Below the pieces are notes generated by a model. That model ran no database searches, had not been told where the DNA came from, and saw nothing but the letters and a program-made list of their open reading frames with translations. DNA of 64,000 nt. Origin: Aurifilum marmelostoma. Taxonomy: Eukaryota; Ascomycota; Sordariomycetes; Diaporthales; Cryphonectriaceae. Shown piece after piece: positions 24,801-35,175 of the stretch. Where the stretch lies: NCBI GenBank assembly GCA_027559495.1, contig JAMXSV010000003.1, positions 2,604,001 to 2,668,000 on the forward strand, in the 5' to 3' direction. Every line of letters begins with the position of its first letter. Positions within the stretch are counted from its first letter, which is position 1. Made by a program: the position numbers and the translations under genes.

Positions 24801-25507
24801 GGCGGCACTATTCTAATGTGCGTACCCGATCCGCCGTTACTCTTGATGCGGCTTGTGAGACGTGCACATTTTCTCTCGCTGAGAGAAGCGCCCGACTGAG
24901 GACTTCTCTTAGTGTGGCGTGTCTGGCGTCCTAGCCAATACGTGTCGCAATTATCAGCGCTACACAGCTGCTCCGAAAGACGGCCGGCGTCGACTTGAAA
25001 AGGTATATTTTCTGCCGTCTCCATTGCAAGATTGCCCTGACATGCGTAAAACAGGGGGCCTGTAGAAGCTTCGGTCAGACTGAGCGTCTTCCGCGGAAGC
25101 ATCTCCTGGTGTCTGATGAGCCCAAGCCGATCGGGCTTGCAGCTGCGATCAGCATCTCGACTGTAACTTCAGCCAAATCGGACAAATTGCGGCAGCTGGG
25201 ACGTAGTGCATGGATTAGATGCACTAATATATGATTTTGATACAATAGAGAACGCCCGGAAGTTGAAGCTGGTCGAGGGTCTCGTGGTTGGTAAGTGCTG
25301 CATCCTACAGGATGCTCCATCATTGGGCTCAGATGGCGGCCGAGGTGGGACGTGCAGCTGGCAGGCGGCTGCGCGCAGCTGACAGACCTGTGAGAGGGGA
25401 CCGCCAGCCTGTGTAGACCCAAACCAATCTTACCTAATCAATCCCACAATTTGCAGAGACGGTCCCAGTCTGGGGTCGCGAACTTTTCTGTTACTAGCCG
25501 CATCTCA

Positions 25508-25540
25508 ACTTTTCCTTTTCTTCCCTCTTCTTCTCCTTCG
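25508..25540 (+). promoter_or_regulatory. Pyrimidine tract upstream of rpl3
   Basis: An almost pure C/T run lies 60-90 nt before the uL3 start codon. Such tracts mark core promoters or transcription starts of highly expressed filamentous-fungal genes, including ribosomal protein genes. The assignment is by position and composition only. Confidence 0.45.
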
Positions 25541-25598
25541 TCTACCTAACCCACCTCACTTTCTCACGACAACAGCGACAGTGTTCAACTGAATCACC

Positions 25599-27183
25599 AT
25601 GTCGCACCGTAAGTTCGAGGCTCCTCGTCATGGCTCGCTGGCCTACCTGCCCCGGAAGCGGGCCGCCAGACACCGAGGCAAGGTCAAGTCGTAAGTACAA
25701 TTTGAAACAGCTGGTTATCGTCTTTCTCTTCTTACTTTGTTGTTGCTCGCGCGATCCTCGATTGATCGACCAATGCCACCATGGCCGACTTTGCTGATCA
25801 ATCTCTTCTTCTGTCTGCAGCTTCCCCAAGGACGACCCCAAGAAGCCTGTCCACCTGACCGCCGCTATGGGCTACAAGGCCGGTATGACCACGATCGTCC
25901 GCGACCTCGACCGGCCTGGCGCCAAGTCGCACAAGAAGGAGATTGTTGAGGCTGTGACCGTTATTGACACACCACCGGTACGAACAATGCAGCCCGCTTG
26001 GCGACTGTGCCAATGGCTAACATCTTTTACAGATGATCGTTGTTGGTCTGGTTGGATATATTGAGACCCCCCGTGGCCTGCGATCCCTCACCACCGTCTG
26101 GGCCGAGCACTTGAGCGACGAGGTTCGCCGCCGATTCTACAAGAACTGGTACAAGAGCAAGAAGAAGGCCTTCACCAAGTACGCCAAGAAGCACTCCGAG
26201 CACAGCGGCGCCTCCATCACCCGTGAGCTTGAGCGTATGAAGAAGTACTGCTCCGTCGTCCGCGTCCTCGCCCACACTCAGATCCGCAAGACCCCCCTCA
26301 AGCAGAAGAAGACCCACCTCATGGAGATCCAGATCAACGGTGGCTCCGTCGCCGACAAGGTTGAGTTTGGCCACTCTCTCTTCGAGAAGCCTTTCTCCAT
26401 CGACACCATCTTCGAGCAGGACGAGATGATCGATGTCATCGCCGTTACCAAGGGTCACGGATACAACGGTGTCACTGCCCGTTGGGGTACCAAGAAGCTG
26501 CCTCGCAAGACCCACAAGGGTCTGCGTAAGGTTGCCTGTATCGGTGCATGGCACCCGTCCCACGTCCAGTGGACTGTTGCCCGTGCTGGTCAGATGGGTT
26601 ACCACCACCGTACCTCTTGCAACCACAAGGTCTACAGGATTGGCAAGGGCGATGCCGAGGACAACGCTGCTACTGAGGTCGACGTCACCAAGAAGAAGAT
26701 CACCCCGTGAGTTCGACCCAGAGACATGAATATTGAATGCTGTGTTGCTAACAAGACGGTTAGTCTCGGTGGCTTCGTGCGCTACGGTGAGGTGAAGAAC
26801 GACTTCGTCATGGTCAAGGGATCCGTTCCTGGCGTGAAGAAGCGTGTGGTAAGTAACCTTTGATGCTGCAGACTTTGGACCATGTATTATCTTCGTCAGG
26901 AAGCTAAGACTTTGCATTTAGATGACCCTCCGAAAGTCTCTCTGGCCTCACACCTCTCGCAAGGCTCTGGAGAAGGTCGAACTCAAATGGATCGACACCA
27001 GTAAGTCGAATCCCCAAACCTTCTCATGGAATATCACGCATACTTCGTCAGGAGATGCTCCCCTTTACCTGCAGGTGCTAACAAATGCTTCAAGGTTCCG
27101 AGTTCGGACACGGCTCTTTCCAGACTCCCGAGGAGAAGCGCCAGTACCAGGGTCTGCTCAAGAAGGATGTCGAGCGCTCGTAA
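25599..27183 (+). CDS. rpl3: 60S ribosomal protein L3 (uL3)
   Basis: Predicted 391-aa large-subunit protein uL3, which reaches the peptidyl-transferase centre. Six exons: 25599-25690, 25821-25977, 26033-26706, 26764-26848, 26922-27000 and 27095-27183. Conserved stretches include MSHRKFEAPRHGSL at the N-terminus, GYKAGMTT, VGYIETPRGLRSLTTVWAEH, QINGGSVADKV, AVTKGHGYNGVTARWGTKKLPRK and the W-finger IGAWHPSHVQWTVARAGQ. Length matches yeast Rpl3 (387). Codons 4-6 contain a strong GTAAGT donor-like hexamer (25609-25614) that is read as coding because the conserved N-terminus is continuous there. Two C6 runs (25.6-27.2 kb: 26067-26072 and one in ..RKTPLKQ..) are in frame, a useful control for the frame breaks elsewhere. 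Confidence 0.98.
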
Positions 27184-28262
27184 AAGCTTTGATCTTTATT
27201 GTGGCTATCTGGTGTCAAGGCTCTTCCTTTCACGCACGTTTGGGCTGGTAATGGGTATTTTGAGCTCAGTAGAGGCTGAATAAGGAACAATCAAAAGGGT
27301 TACAGCAGATGTGTGTCCAAGGGGAATGCGACGTGTGATGACTATATTCATGATGGAAACCACCATCCCATACTTTGCGCCAATTTCAGCGTTATGACTT
27401 CTCAAGCAGCAGTCACTCCATTCAACCCTTGATATGCAATGACCTCGGTGATGTTTGGTGGTCCGTCCAGATGTAAAGCCGGACTTTGTCCACCAAGAGG
27501 ACACAGAAGAATATGAGCTGTAATTTCTCACTATATGAAAATGTTTGTTAGCCAAGGGCAGCACAACTGGGCTCATCGCTATAGGAGAACAGTTGATGGA
27601 ATTTACACTGAAGGCTTGGCCGAGATCCCGCCAAATTCAGCTTCTGTCAGTCTTTTAATAGCTCCTCACAAAACATCACTTCGGTGTGCAGCAGCCTTCG
27701 ACCAAGAAGAAGAAACAGTCCCGTAGATCAGATTGACCTCCGAGTTTGCTTTGGCTGCCGCGAAGACTGCACATATTTTTAGAAATGCAGATATGCTCGT
27801 ATCGCACAGTCAGTTGTTGTTAGTGTTAATGATAAGCTGTTAGTGGCAGATATTTCCTGCCGCAAAGAGGGGTGGCTGGCATGCTTGCGTCATAACTGTG
27901 CATCCAGCCCTCTATGCGTTGTGATGCCCCTTCTTTTTTGCCCAACTCAGGTGCAGACAAAAGAACCTGAGCAGATGCGTCTCTTGTTACCCAGGCCAGA
28001 GCAAGTCGCAACCTTCTTCTTAGCTGGGACTACGACAACACTCTCACATCTCAGACATTATCCCCGTTACCAGCAACCGATCCCTCCAATTGTGCACCGG
28101 CGCCTACACAGCTTAATCCGACAACCGAGTCCCATCTCCTGCTGCACAAACTTACCCCGTGCAGTCAACGGCCACGACATTCCCTTAAGAAGAGCCCGTC
28201 TCCCTCGGGCACGAAGCTTTGTCAATCATACCTACGCACGGCGAATTGGTGAAGAACACAAG
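27184..28262. other. Gene-free spacer
   Basis: Downstream of rpl3 and upstream of the small unknown gene. An open frame runs in from 27843 in the same frame as the next gene, but its residues look untranslated and low in complexity, so I treat it as leader. Nothing else recognised. Confidence 0.5.
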
Positions 28263-28854
28263 ATGGCATCGGACGAGGACTATCAATCATTTCTCGACAA
28301 GGCCAACCAAGACCCTGCTTCGGGCTCGGTCACGGCGCAGACATCGCATGGCAAGAAAGAATTCAAGGCGGCGGATCGGGGCACAGACATACCTCAGCCT
28401 CTGGTAGCTGCTACTCAGGATGCATTCTATACATCTGATACGGACGAGCCGTTCGTGCCGGTCTCGTTGGCGTGGGAGAAGGGAGAAGGTCTGCCGAACG
28501 AAGGTATGTTGCTCTGCCCTTTTTACGAATCTATGGCATTATATGACACGGTCACGGTCGTGCTTATGACAGAACGATGGTCTGACGAGCCGAACAGAGG
28601 AAATTGCCAAGTTGGTCGAGCACTGGGACCCTGCGAGCGCCGAGGTCGAGATCATGGACCCAATAGATTGGGACAAAAACGGGCAATACAAGGACATCAT
28701 CGATGCTGTGACAAAAGCTGGCAAGGGCAATGACGTGCGGGTATACAGGATTGCCAAGGACAGGTCGAGAGTAGAGTACTTCGTGGTGACGAGGCAGGGA
28801 GACGGCAGGAGTTCAAGGCTTGTGGGAGTCAAGGCACTGGCAGTTGAGAGCTGA
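28263..28854 (+). CDS. Small conserved-looking protein of unknown function
   Basis: Predicted 165-aa acidic, soluble protein. Exons 28263-28503 and 28598-28854; the GTATGT..CAG intron is 94 nt and the join reads ..GLPNEEEIAKLVEHWDP... I do not recognise a named family. There is no signal peptide or membrane segment. The N-terminal half is rich in Asp, Ser, Thr and Gln; the C-terminal half looks folded, with alternating strands and helices (..VRVYRIAKDRSRVEYFVVT..). The start chosen is ATGGCATCGGAC because the upstream in-frame extension looks non-coding. The gene sits between rpl3 and trpE on the same strand. Existence of the two-exon gene is moderately supported by the splice fit and protein-like composition. 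Confidence 0.6.
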
Positions 28855-29367
28855 GGACGAGGGGAAGGATATCTGATGTGCAGGACGGTCACACAGCAGG
28901 CTTCACTTCGAGGTTCAAGGCTGCGATGGCCTCCGAACTGTGGGCAATAATGATGGAAGAGCAACAACAAGTGTTTGGTTTTCTTTGTCACTCCCTCTGT
29001 GTTTATCTCTCTAGCAAAATGTATCCGTTTATTGCCGTTTGGCCATTCTTGGTGTTGAATGGGAAGCAGACAAAAGTGATTCCAAATGGTCCTGCTGCCT
29101 TTAGGGCTGGCCCTCTGAAGCTGCTGGTGTTGATGTGGTGCCCCACTTACCCAAAAGCTTAGCAAGTTACTGTAGCACCCTCAACCCCACCACGGCCGGC
29201 CACCCCTGGAAGGGCCAGAATTTAGGGAGCCGTTTTTGCTGCCGCCATCGCTGAGCCGTCCTCTATGAGTCAAGGCTTTAGAGAGGGACAATCCGTTTTG
29301 ACACAGTACTGGCGCTGGAGGGTCTCGATTTAAGACCCAATTTTTTTCCCCCTACCCTTTTGAAAAC
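28855..29367. other. trpE upstream region
   Basis: Spacer of about 0.5 kb holding the end of the preceding transcript and the trpE promoter. I see no clear CPC1/Gcn4 TGACTCA element, although TGAGTCA-like sequence occurs at 29266-29272 (TGAGTCA), which matches the palindromic Gcn4/CPC1 heptamer and would fit cross-pathway control of a tryptophan gene. Confidence 0.45.
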
Positions 29368-31276
29368 ATGAACGGTCCAGTAAGTGGTTCCGAGGCATTG
29401 CATCCAGCTCAACTGCAACTCATGCTCAATGGCTCCCACTGACACGACATTTCAGGACCAGATCGTCCCCTCGCTGGACACGGTGAAGGAGGTGCTGGCC
29501 AAACAGCAGGGTTCGAAGAAGCCAAACCTCGTCCCTCTGTATGGCCAGATATCCTCAGATCTGATCACTCCCTCGGCTGCGTACCTCAAGGTCGTGGCTC
29601 ACACCAAGTCGCCCTATTCAGTCCTGTTTGAGAGTGCCGCCTCCGAGAAGGTCGGCCGGTATAGCTTCGTCGGTGCCGGCCCCAGGAAGATCCTCAAGAC
29701 AGGAGAGGGTCATGGCGAGTCCTGCGATCCCATTCCTGCCCTGGAGAAGGAGTTGTCGCAATTTGTCGTGGCTGATGTGCCTGACCTGAGGTTGCCCCCT
29801 CTCACCGGAGGTGCCATCGGCTACATAGGATACGACTGTGTCAGGTAAGAAGATTGCGTATATCGGTCCGCGGACAAACAAGCTCGATCGTCCTCTTGCT
29901 CACGTTGCCGCCCCAGGTATTTCGAGCCCAAGACGGCTCGGCCTATGGAAGATGTTCTCCGGATCCCAGAATCACTCTTTCAGTTTTACGACACCATTGT
30001 GGCCTTTGATCGCTTCTACGGCGTGATCAAGGTCATCACCTACTTGAGAGTGCCCGAGAATCCAGCCCACATTGATGCCGAGTACACCAAGGCGACCAAG
30101 GTTGTCGAGGATCTTATCAGGGTCCTTGAGGCTCCCGAGATTCCCTTGCCCGACCAGGGACCGGTACAACTGGGACGCGAGTCCAAGTCCAACATCGGTC
30201 AGGACGGCTACGAGGGTCATGTCAAGAACCTCAAGAAGCACATCATCACGGGCGACATCATCCAGGCTGTGCCATCGCAGCGTTTTGCTCGCCCCACTGA
30301 CCTCCATCCCTTCAACATCTACAGACACCTCCGCACCGTCAATCCTTCGCCTTACTTGTTCTACATCGACTGCGAGGATTTCCAGATCGTCGGTGCCTCT
30401 CCAGAGCTGCTTGTTAAGTCTGAGGAGGGCCGAATCATCACACACCCCATCGCCGGCACCGTCAAGCGAGGCAAGACGCCTGAAGAGGACGAGAGGCTGG
30501 CTGATGAACTGGCCAACTCCCTCAAGGACCGCGCGGAACACGTCATGCTGGTCGATCTGGCCCGCAACGATGTCACTCGGGTCTGTGAACCCCTCGAAAC
30601 ACGTGTCGACAGGCTCATGGTCGTGGAGAAATTCTCGCATGTCCAGCACCTCGTCTCTCAAGTTTCTGGTGTGTTGAGGCCAGACAAGACGAGGTTCGAT
30701 GCCTTTCGGTCTATATTTCCGGCCGGTACCGTGTCCGGTGCTCCCAAGGTCAAGGCCATGGAGCTGATTGCCGAGCTAGAGAAGGAGAAACGAGGGGTCT
30801 ATGCTGGGGCGGTGGGATATTTCGGGTACGGTAGTATCTCGGCGTCAGGCGCAGAAAAGGAGGGGGCAATGGATACATGCATTGCTCTTCGGACGATGAT
30901 GGTGAAAGATGGCATTGCATATCTGCAGGCTGGTAAGTTCAGGTTGCAACCAGGCCCCACGTCCTTTTTTTCTCCGCGGAAAATATGGGAGGTGGGGGGG
31001 GGGGGGGCGAGAAACAAAAAAAAGGTCAATAAACTAATGCATCGATAGGTGGCGGTATCGTCTTCGACTCAGACCCGTATGATGAGTGGATGGAGACCAT
31101 GGTAGGCGCAATACCCCTGACATCATATACAACCCTCACCTCTTGTGTTCTACCTCATACATAGATTAGGAGCAATCTGCTGACCCCGCGGACAGAACAA
31201 ACTTGGTGCCAACATGAAGACGATCGAGTCTGCCGAGCAGATTTATGCAAGACGTCAGGCCAAGCAGGGCAACTAA
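29368..31276 (+). CDS. trpE: Anthranilate synthase component I
   Basis: Converts chorismate and glutamine-derived ammonia to anthranilate, the first committed step of tryptophan synthesis. Preferred model, 516 aa: exons 29368-29379 (MNGP), 29456-29844, 29917-30932, 31049-31101 and 31196-31276. An alternative starts at 29429 (MAPTDTTFQ) without the first intron and gives 521 aa; both are in frame. Diagnostic segments are the Trp-feedback motif LFESA near the N-terminus, DIIQAVPSQRF, GASPELLV, ITHPIAGTVKRG, LVDLARND and PAGTVSGAPKVKAMELI. No glutaminase domain is fused, as expected for fungi where TrpG is on the trifunctional protein. Intron 4 (30933-31048) contains a G14 run. Function is firm; the N-terminus is open. 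Confidence 0.95.
30994..31007. repeat. G14 homopolymer in trpE intron
   Basis: Fourteen consecutive G in intron 30933-31048, on the coding strand, with G-quadruplex-prone character in the pre-mRNA. Confidence 0.9.
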
Positions 31277-31457
31277 GGCACATCGTAGGAGCTGATCAAA
31301 GCCAGGAAGAAAAGAAAGAGACAGAAAGGGTCATCATTTGATATTTATCTTATTTGGCTGCTGTCTCTATGATGTTGGGTTTAGGTCATGGGACCCTGGC
31401 GTCAGGCTGGGGCAGTTCTTCTGCCATTGTAGATGTGTTATAGACAAATCTCGCATA

Positions 31458-32286
31458 TCAAGCAGTCACGGCTGCAGCAGCGAGCTCCTTCTCTGCATCC
31501 TCTCCTGCCTCCTTCTTGGCCTCTTCCTTCTGGTCCAGCTCGTACTGCACTCCAGACAAGTCCATGGCCGGGGAAACGATCTCTATGCCTTTCAACGGCC
31601 TATACTCCAGGGCGTCGAGATCAATGTCATTGAAGGTACGGACCTAGGTTAGGATGGCAGATGAAAACAGATCAGCATAGCCCCCCTTGTCTCGCGATTC
31701 TCTACCCAGCCATTAATTATTCCCAGTCAGTACTCACACTGATACCAAATGTGCTAGGCTTAGGCGCGTAGAAATCGCGAAAGTCAATGCCTATGCTCGC
31801 GCCGCACTTGCCACAGAAAAGCTGGTCTTTTTGCTTCGTGTTGAACTGGTACTTGGACAGGCGCGCCCACGAGTCGCCGTGCCATCGGACGGCTTCGCGG
31901 CGCATATCTGTTTGTTTGCATAGGATTGGGGGTTTCTGTCAGTCGATTTGGGACTTGCCTCTATCTCGCAGATGGGATGAGAGCACCCGAACCTAGCACT
32001 TCATCGGCCCCTCTACGAGACTCTAGCCTTGTGGCCTTTTTCTCTCCCTTTCTCAGATAATCACCTCTCGGGAACTGTGTCTTTTCAGACCCCCTGCCCC
32101 CCCCAAAAAAAGAAGAGCAAGTCACCTACAGACAAGGAGGTATCCGAAACGACGGCACGCGGAGCAATTGCAAGCCAGAGGCTGATTCTCGGGCAAGGGA
32201 GGCGAGAGATCCACGCTGAACTTAATATAACCGCAGTGACATCCTGCCTCGTAGACCTTGCTTGGAGTTAGTGTCTCGGTAGACAT
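31458..32286 (-). CDS. GFA/CENP-V domain protein (Mss4-like fold)
   Basis: Predicted 170-aa zinc-binding protein of the glutathione-dependent formaldehyde-activating enzyme/CENP-V superfamily. Exons 32130-32286, 31738-31907 and 31458-31643; the frame closes. Zinc-ligand cysteines are in GCHCG near residue 16, CNCSACRRFGYL near 45 and FCGKCGASIGID near residue 88, the complete set for the fold. The C-terminal extension after the domain (..DQKEEAKKEAGEDAEKEL..) is charged and probably helical. Fungal genomes hold many such paralogues of unknown substrate; a detoxification role such as S-hydroxymethylglutathione formation cannot be claimed from sequence. It shares orientation with the two transporters that follow but lies over 850 bp from them. 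Confidence 0.87.
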
Positions 32287-33145
32287 GTTGAATGGCAGTG
32301 CCAGGCCAATGGGGGGACCCAGAGTTTGTAGTCGGGAGGGGGGAGGGCAGTTCGGAAATTAGACAAAGAAGGTAGCCTGGAAGAAAAAAATCAGTACGTG
32401 ATAGATCAGGGTAAAGCAAGATGTGTTTTTTGAAGGAGGGGTATTTCAGGGATAGATTTATACTAAGGACCTGATATCTGCCGAAGGATTGTTGATCCAC
32501 TGTTCCAGGCGCCACTAAGAACCCCGGACAGCGCTTGTGAACAATTAATAATAATAATCGATAAAAAGGCGTTCTTTGTAGACTGCCGTGCTGTTTGTCT
32601 TCTTTACTTTGCTCTGTTTGAAGCTCATCTATGATTGGTTTAATGTGGCAGAAACGGCAAACAAAGCAAGCGCGTGAACAGAGAACTTGCGTAAGAATAC
32701 GGATACCAAAGCATACTCAAACCCAAATCCGAATTCGAAAATAAAAAGGACAAGAAAAGAAAAGGCCTAAAAAGAAAAAGAAATTGCACGGCATCATGCG
32801 CACTAAGGGTTATGTACTACGATCTGGGCACCAGCGTCTTTCAATCATAACTTCTCAAAATTGCAAGGTCCCGCTCTTGGACTTCGTATATTATTTTGAT
32901 ATTATATATCACATTAAAAAGTACCTCTTATTCCATTTCCTTCATGAATATCCCCGTCTGAAGGACTACGCAACTTTGTTGCCCTCTGGCCGTTCTTGTC
33001 ATGAACCTGTGAATCACAAGATCTCAACTGCGCTGCTGCTCATATATTGCATGCCACAGCGTAACGCCGACCCTCTATCGATTATTTGGGCATTTTCCTT
33101 AAAACCCACAGATCCAAAATCCATCGTTCTTTTGCAAGTGTCAAC
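32287..33145. other. Gene-free spacer
   Basis: AT-rich 0.86-kb stretch between the GFA gene's start and the DHA1 transporter's stop. It should hold a promoter and a 3' UTR. No supported gene. Confidence 0.55.
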
Positions 33146-35175
33146 TCAGACGGCTTCAGTGGCCTTATCAGATTCTTTCTTTGGTGCAGCAGATGCCAGA
33201 GCGCCACGGCTGCCTCCTTCTTCCTCCTTCTGAGGAGACATCTCATGCGATCTCTGAGCCGAAGGCTGCTGTGCCTCTGGTGGAAACGTCGGCGCGATCT
33301 TGCTCTTGGCTCGGAGCTTGTGGCCATACAGGTAGAAGACGACAGGGATTGGCACCAATGCTACGCCCACGCATCCGAGCAACGTCGAGGCCCATTGGAT
33401 GCCCATGCCCTCAAACATGTAGGTTGAGAAGAGAGGAAACCCAGCACCGCAGAGAGAGCGCATGGCAGTGTTGCCGGCTATGGCCGATGCTGCGAACATC
33501 AAATACGCATCCACGAGGTAGTTGAGGGCCTGTAGGAAGATGGACATGAGGCCAAATCCCGTGAGGAGGCCGGAGGCTGTGGGAACGATCCAGTGGATAT
33601 CTGCACGGTAGCCGCTCCAGCCGAACCAGAACAAGCCGATGGCGAACGCGGCGCCTCCGGCCATGACCGAGGGCAGACGCCATTCTGGAATGGGTATGCC
33701 GTTGTTGGCGGCGAGTTTGCGCTGGTACCAGGGCTGCTGCGCCAGGACAACGCCGCCTGCAATCAGCTCGCCGATAATCATGCCGAAGAAGGCGAGACCA
33801 GCGACACCAGGCGAGAAGTGATGCACCCCTTGAAAAACCAGGGGGTAAGCCGTCAGGAACAGGTACAGAATCCCGTAGATGAAGCTCATGTATATGCTCA
33901 GGAGGAGCACAATGGGTTCCTGGAACAAAATGCGCATGGGGCGGCTCAAGTTCTTCTCGATGAGCTCCCTAAAATCGACCTCGATCTCCTCCTGCTTTGC
34001 GTGTATGAAGTGGTTCTTGGTCCTGCGACGGAGCTCGGCGGCCTTGAGCACCAGGATCTGCGGCGGATAGGTCTCCTCGAGGAAGATGAGATCCAGGCCG
34101 AAGCTCAAGAACCCCATGAAGGAGGTGATGTACATGGTCCACCTCCAGCCCAGGTACGACTCGACGATAAAGCCGCCGATGAAGGGGGCCAGCAGGGGAC
34201 CGGTGAAGACCATCATGGAGAAGATGGTGATGGCAATGCCACGGGTGGCATTGTTGAACATGTCCGAGAAGACAGCCGCGACGACAGCCAGGGGACACGC
34301 TCCAGTGAAGCCCGCAAAGAACCTCACGATAAGGATTGTCTGGAGATCCTTGGCAACTGCACAAGCGATTGTGAAGATGGAGAAGCCAAACATAGATATG
34401 ACGATAGGGAGCCGTCGTCCCCTCAGCTCCGAGAAAGGGGCCCACAGCGAAGGGCCCGTGGCGAAGCCAAGCACGTAGAAGGAGACGCCCAGGATGCCGA
34501 CCTCTGTCGAGACGCCGAATTCAGCTGCTATGGTCTGGGTCCCGGCGGAGAAGATACTTGACGTGAAGGCTGCTGTCAAGGTGGTGAAGCCCAGCATGGC
34601 GGCGGTGAGAATTCTGCACCTGTCAGTGAAATTATTCTGCTGGCCATCACGACAAGTCTTGTCTGGCTGACTTACTTCTTTCTCAGCGGCCAATTCTGCG
34701 CATGTAGAGGGTCATCGGGGCCATCGACTGTTACAAAGTGGTCAGTTAGCCGTCTGGCCGTTCTACTCGGGAGCGTTCAGCAGCGATATATCTCACACTC
34801 CACAACATAATCGTCCACATTCAGCTTTGGCGGCAGGCTCTTGCCTCCACCCATTGGGGGCATTGGTCGCCTGGAGTCGCGGGTGTTGGTGTTGCTCCGG
34901 CCCATGCTCACTCCCACGGTCGCGCTGTGCTGGCTCCTGGCGGTCTGGATGCGATCGAGCTCGGTGGGATGGTGTTCCAGATCACGCTGTGTCGACATCC
35001 TGCTCATGATGCCGGTTGCGCGCTCACGCAGGGAGCCACCAGAGGTGGATGTGGAAACCGATGAGGCAGAGACGATCCTCTCGACCTCGTTGGAGGCGCG
35101 TCTGTTGTAGTCACGCGCCGCATCTTCTTCCGAGGCGAGGATCTCGCGGTCAACCTCATCATTGTCGTTGGCCAT
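33146..35175 (-). CDS. MFS multidrug/polyamine transporter, DHA1 family
   Basis: Predicted 632-aa 12-helix proton antiporter of the DHA1 (Tpo1/Flr1/Caf5-like) group. Exons 34797-35175, 34676-34727 and 33146-34613, giving ..DYVVEFDGPDDPLHAQNWPLRKK|ILTAAM... Typical features are a long hydrophilic Ser-rich N-terminus (about 125 residues), the DPLHAQNW motif just before helix 1, the loop 2-3 motif A variant SELRGRRLPI, a helix-4 R in VRFFAGFTGACPLAVVAA, the antiporter-type stretch MMVFTGPLLAPFIGGFI in helix 5, and a long central loop. The C-tail is cytosolic, with Pro, Glu and Lys. Such proteins export polyamines, fungicides or secondary metabolites; the substrate here is unknown. No biosynthetic cluster surrounds it. 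Confidence 0.92.

Larger units (their letters stand above)
19241..25598. other. 6.4-kb gene-free interval upstream of ssn6 and rpl3
   Basis: This is the longest stretch without a supportable coding gene. Six-frame reading gives only short frames (up to about 220 codons at 20812-21483) of low complexity and no family resemblance. I saw no tRNA, 5S rRNA, terminal repeats or transposase remains. It includes a G15 run (21786-21800), a C11 run near 22199 and a C/T-rich segment before rpl3. Base composition is not extremely AT-rich, so a heavily RIP-mutated repeat is not supported. Likely contents are long 5' leaders and regulatory DNA, possibly non-coding RNA. Confidence 0.5.

Noticed and set aside
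19241..25598. Transposon or RIP-degraded element
   Set aside because: No terminal repeats or transposase or reverse-transcriptase motifs seen, and no strong AT or TpA excess by eye.
27843..28262. Upstream in-frame extension of the small unknown protein
   Set aside because: Residues are low-complexity and leader-like, and the ATG at 28263 begins protein-like sequence.
29972..30661. 229-codon minus-strand frame across trpE
   Set aside because: Antisense shadow of the conserved TrpE catalytic domain.
33593..34561. 322-codon plus-strand frame
   Set aside because: Antisense shadow of the DHA1 transporter; composition mirrors codon bias of the minus-strand gene.
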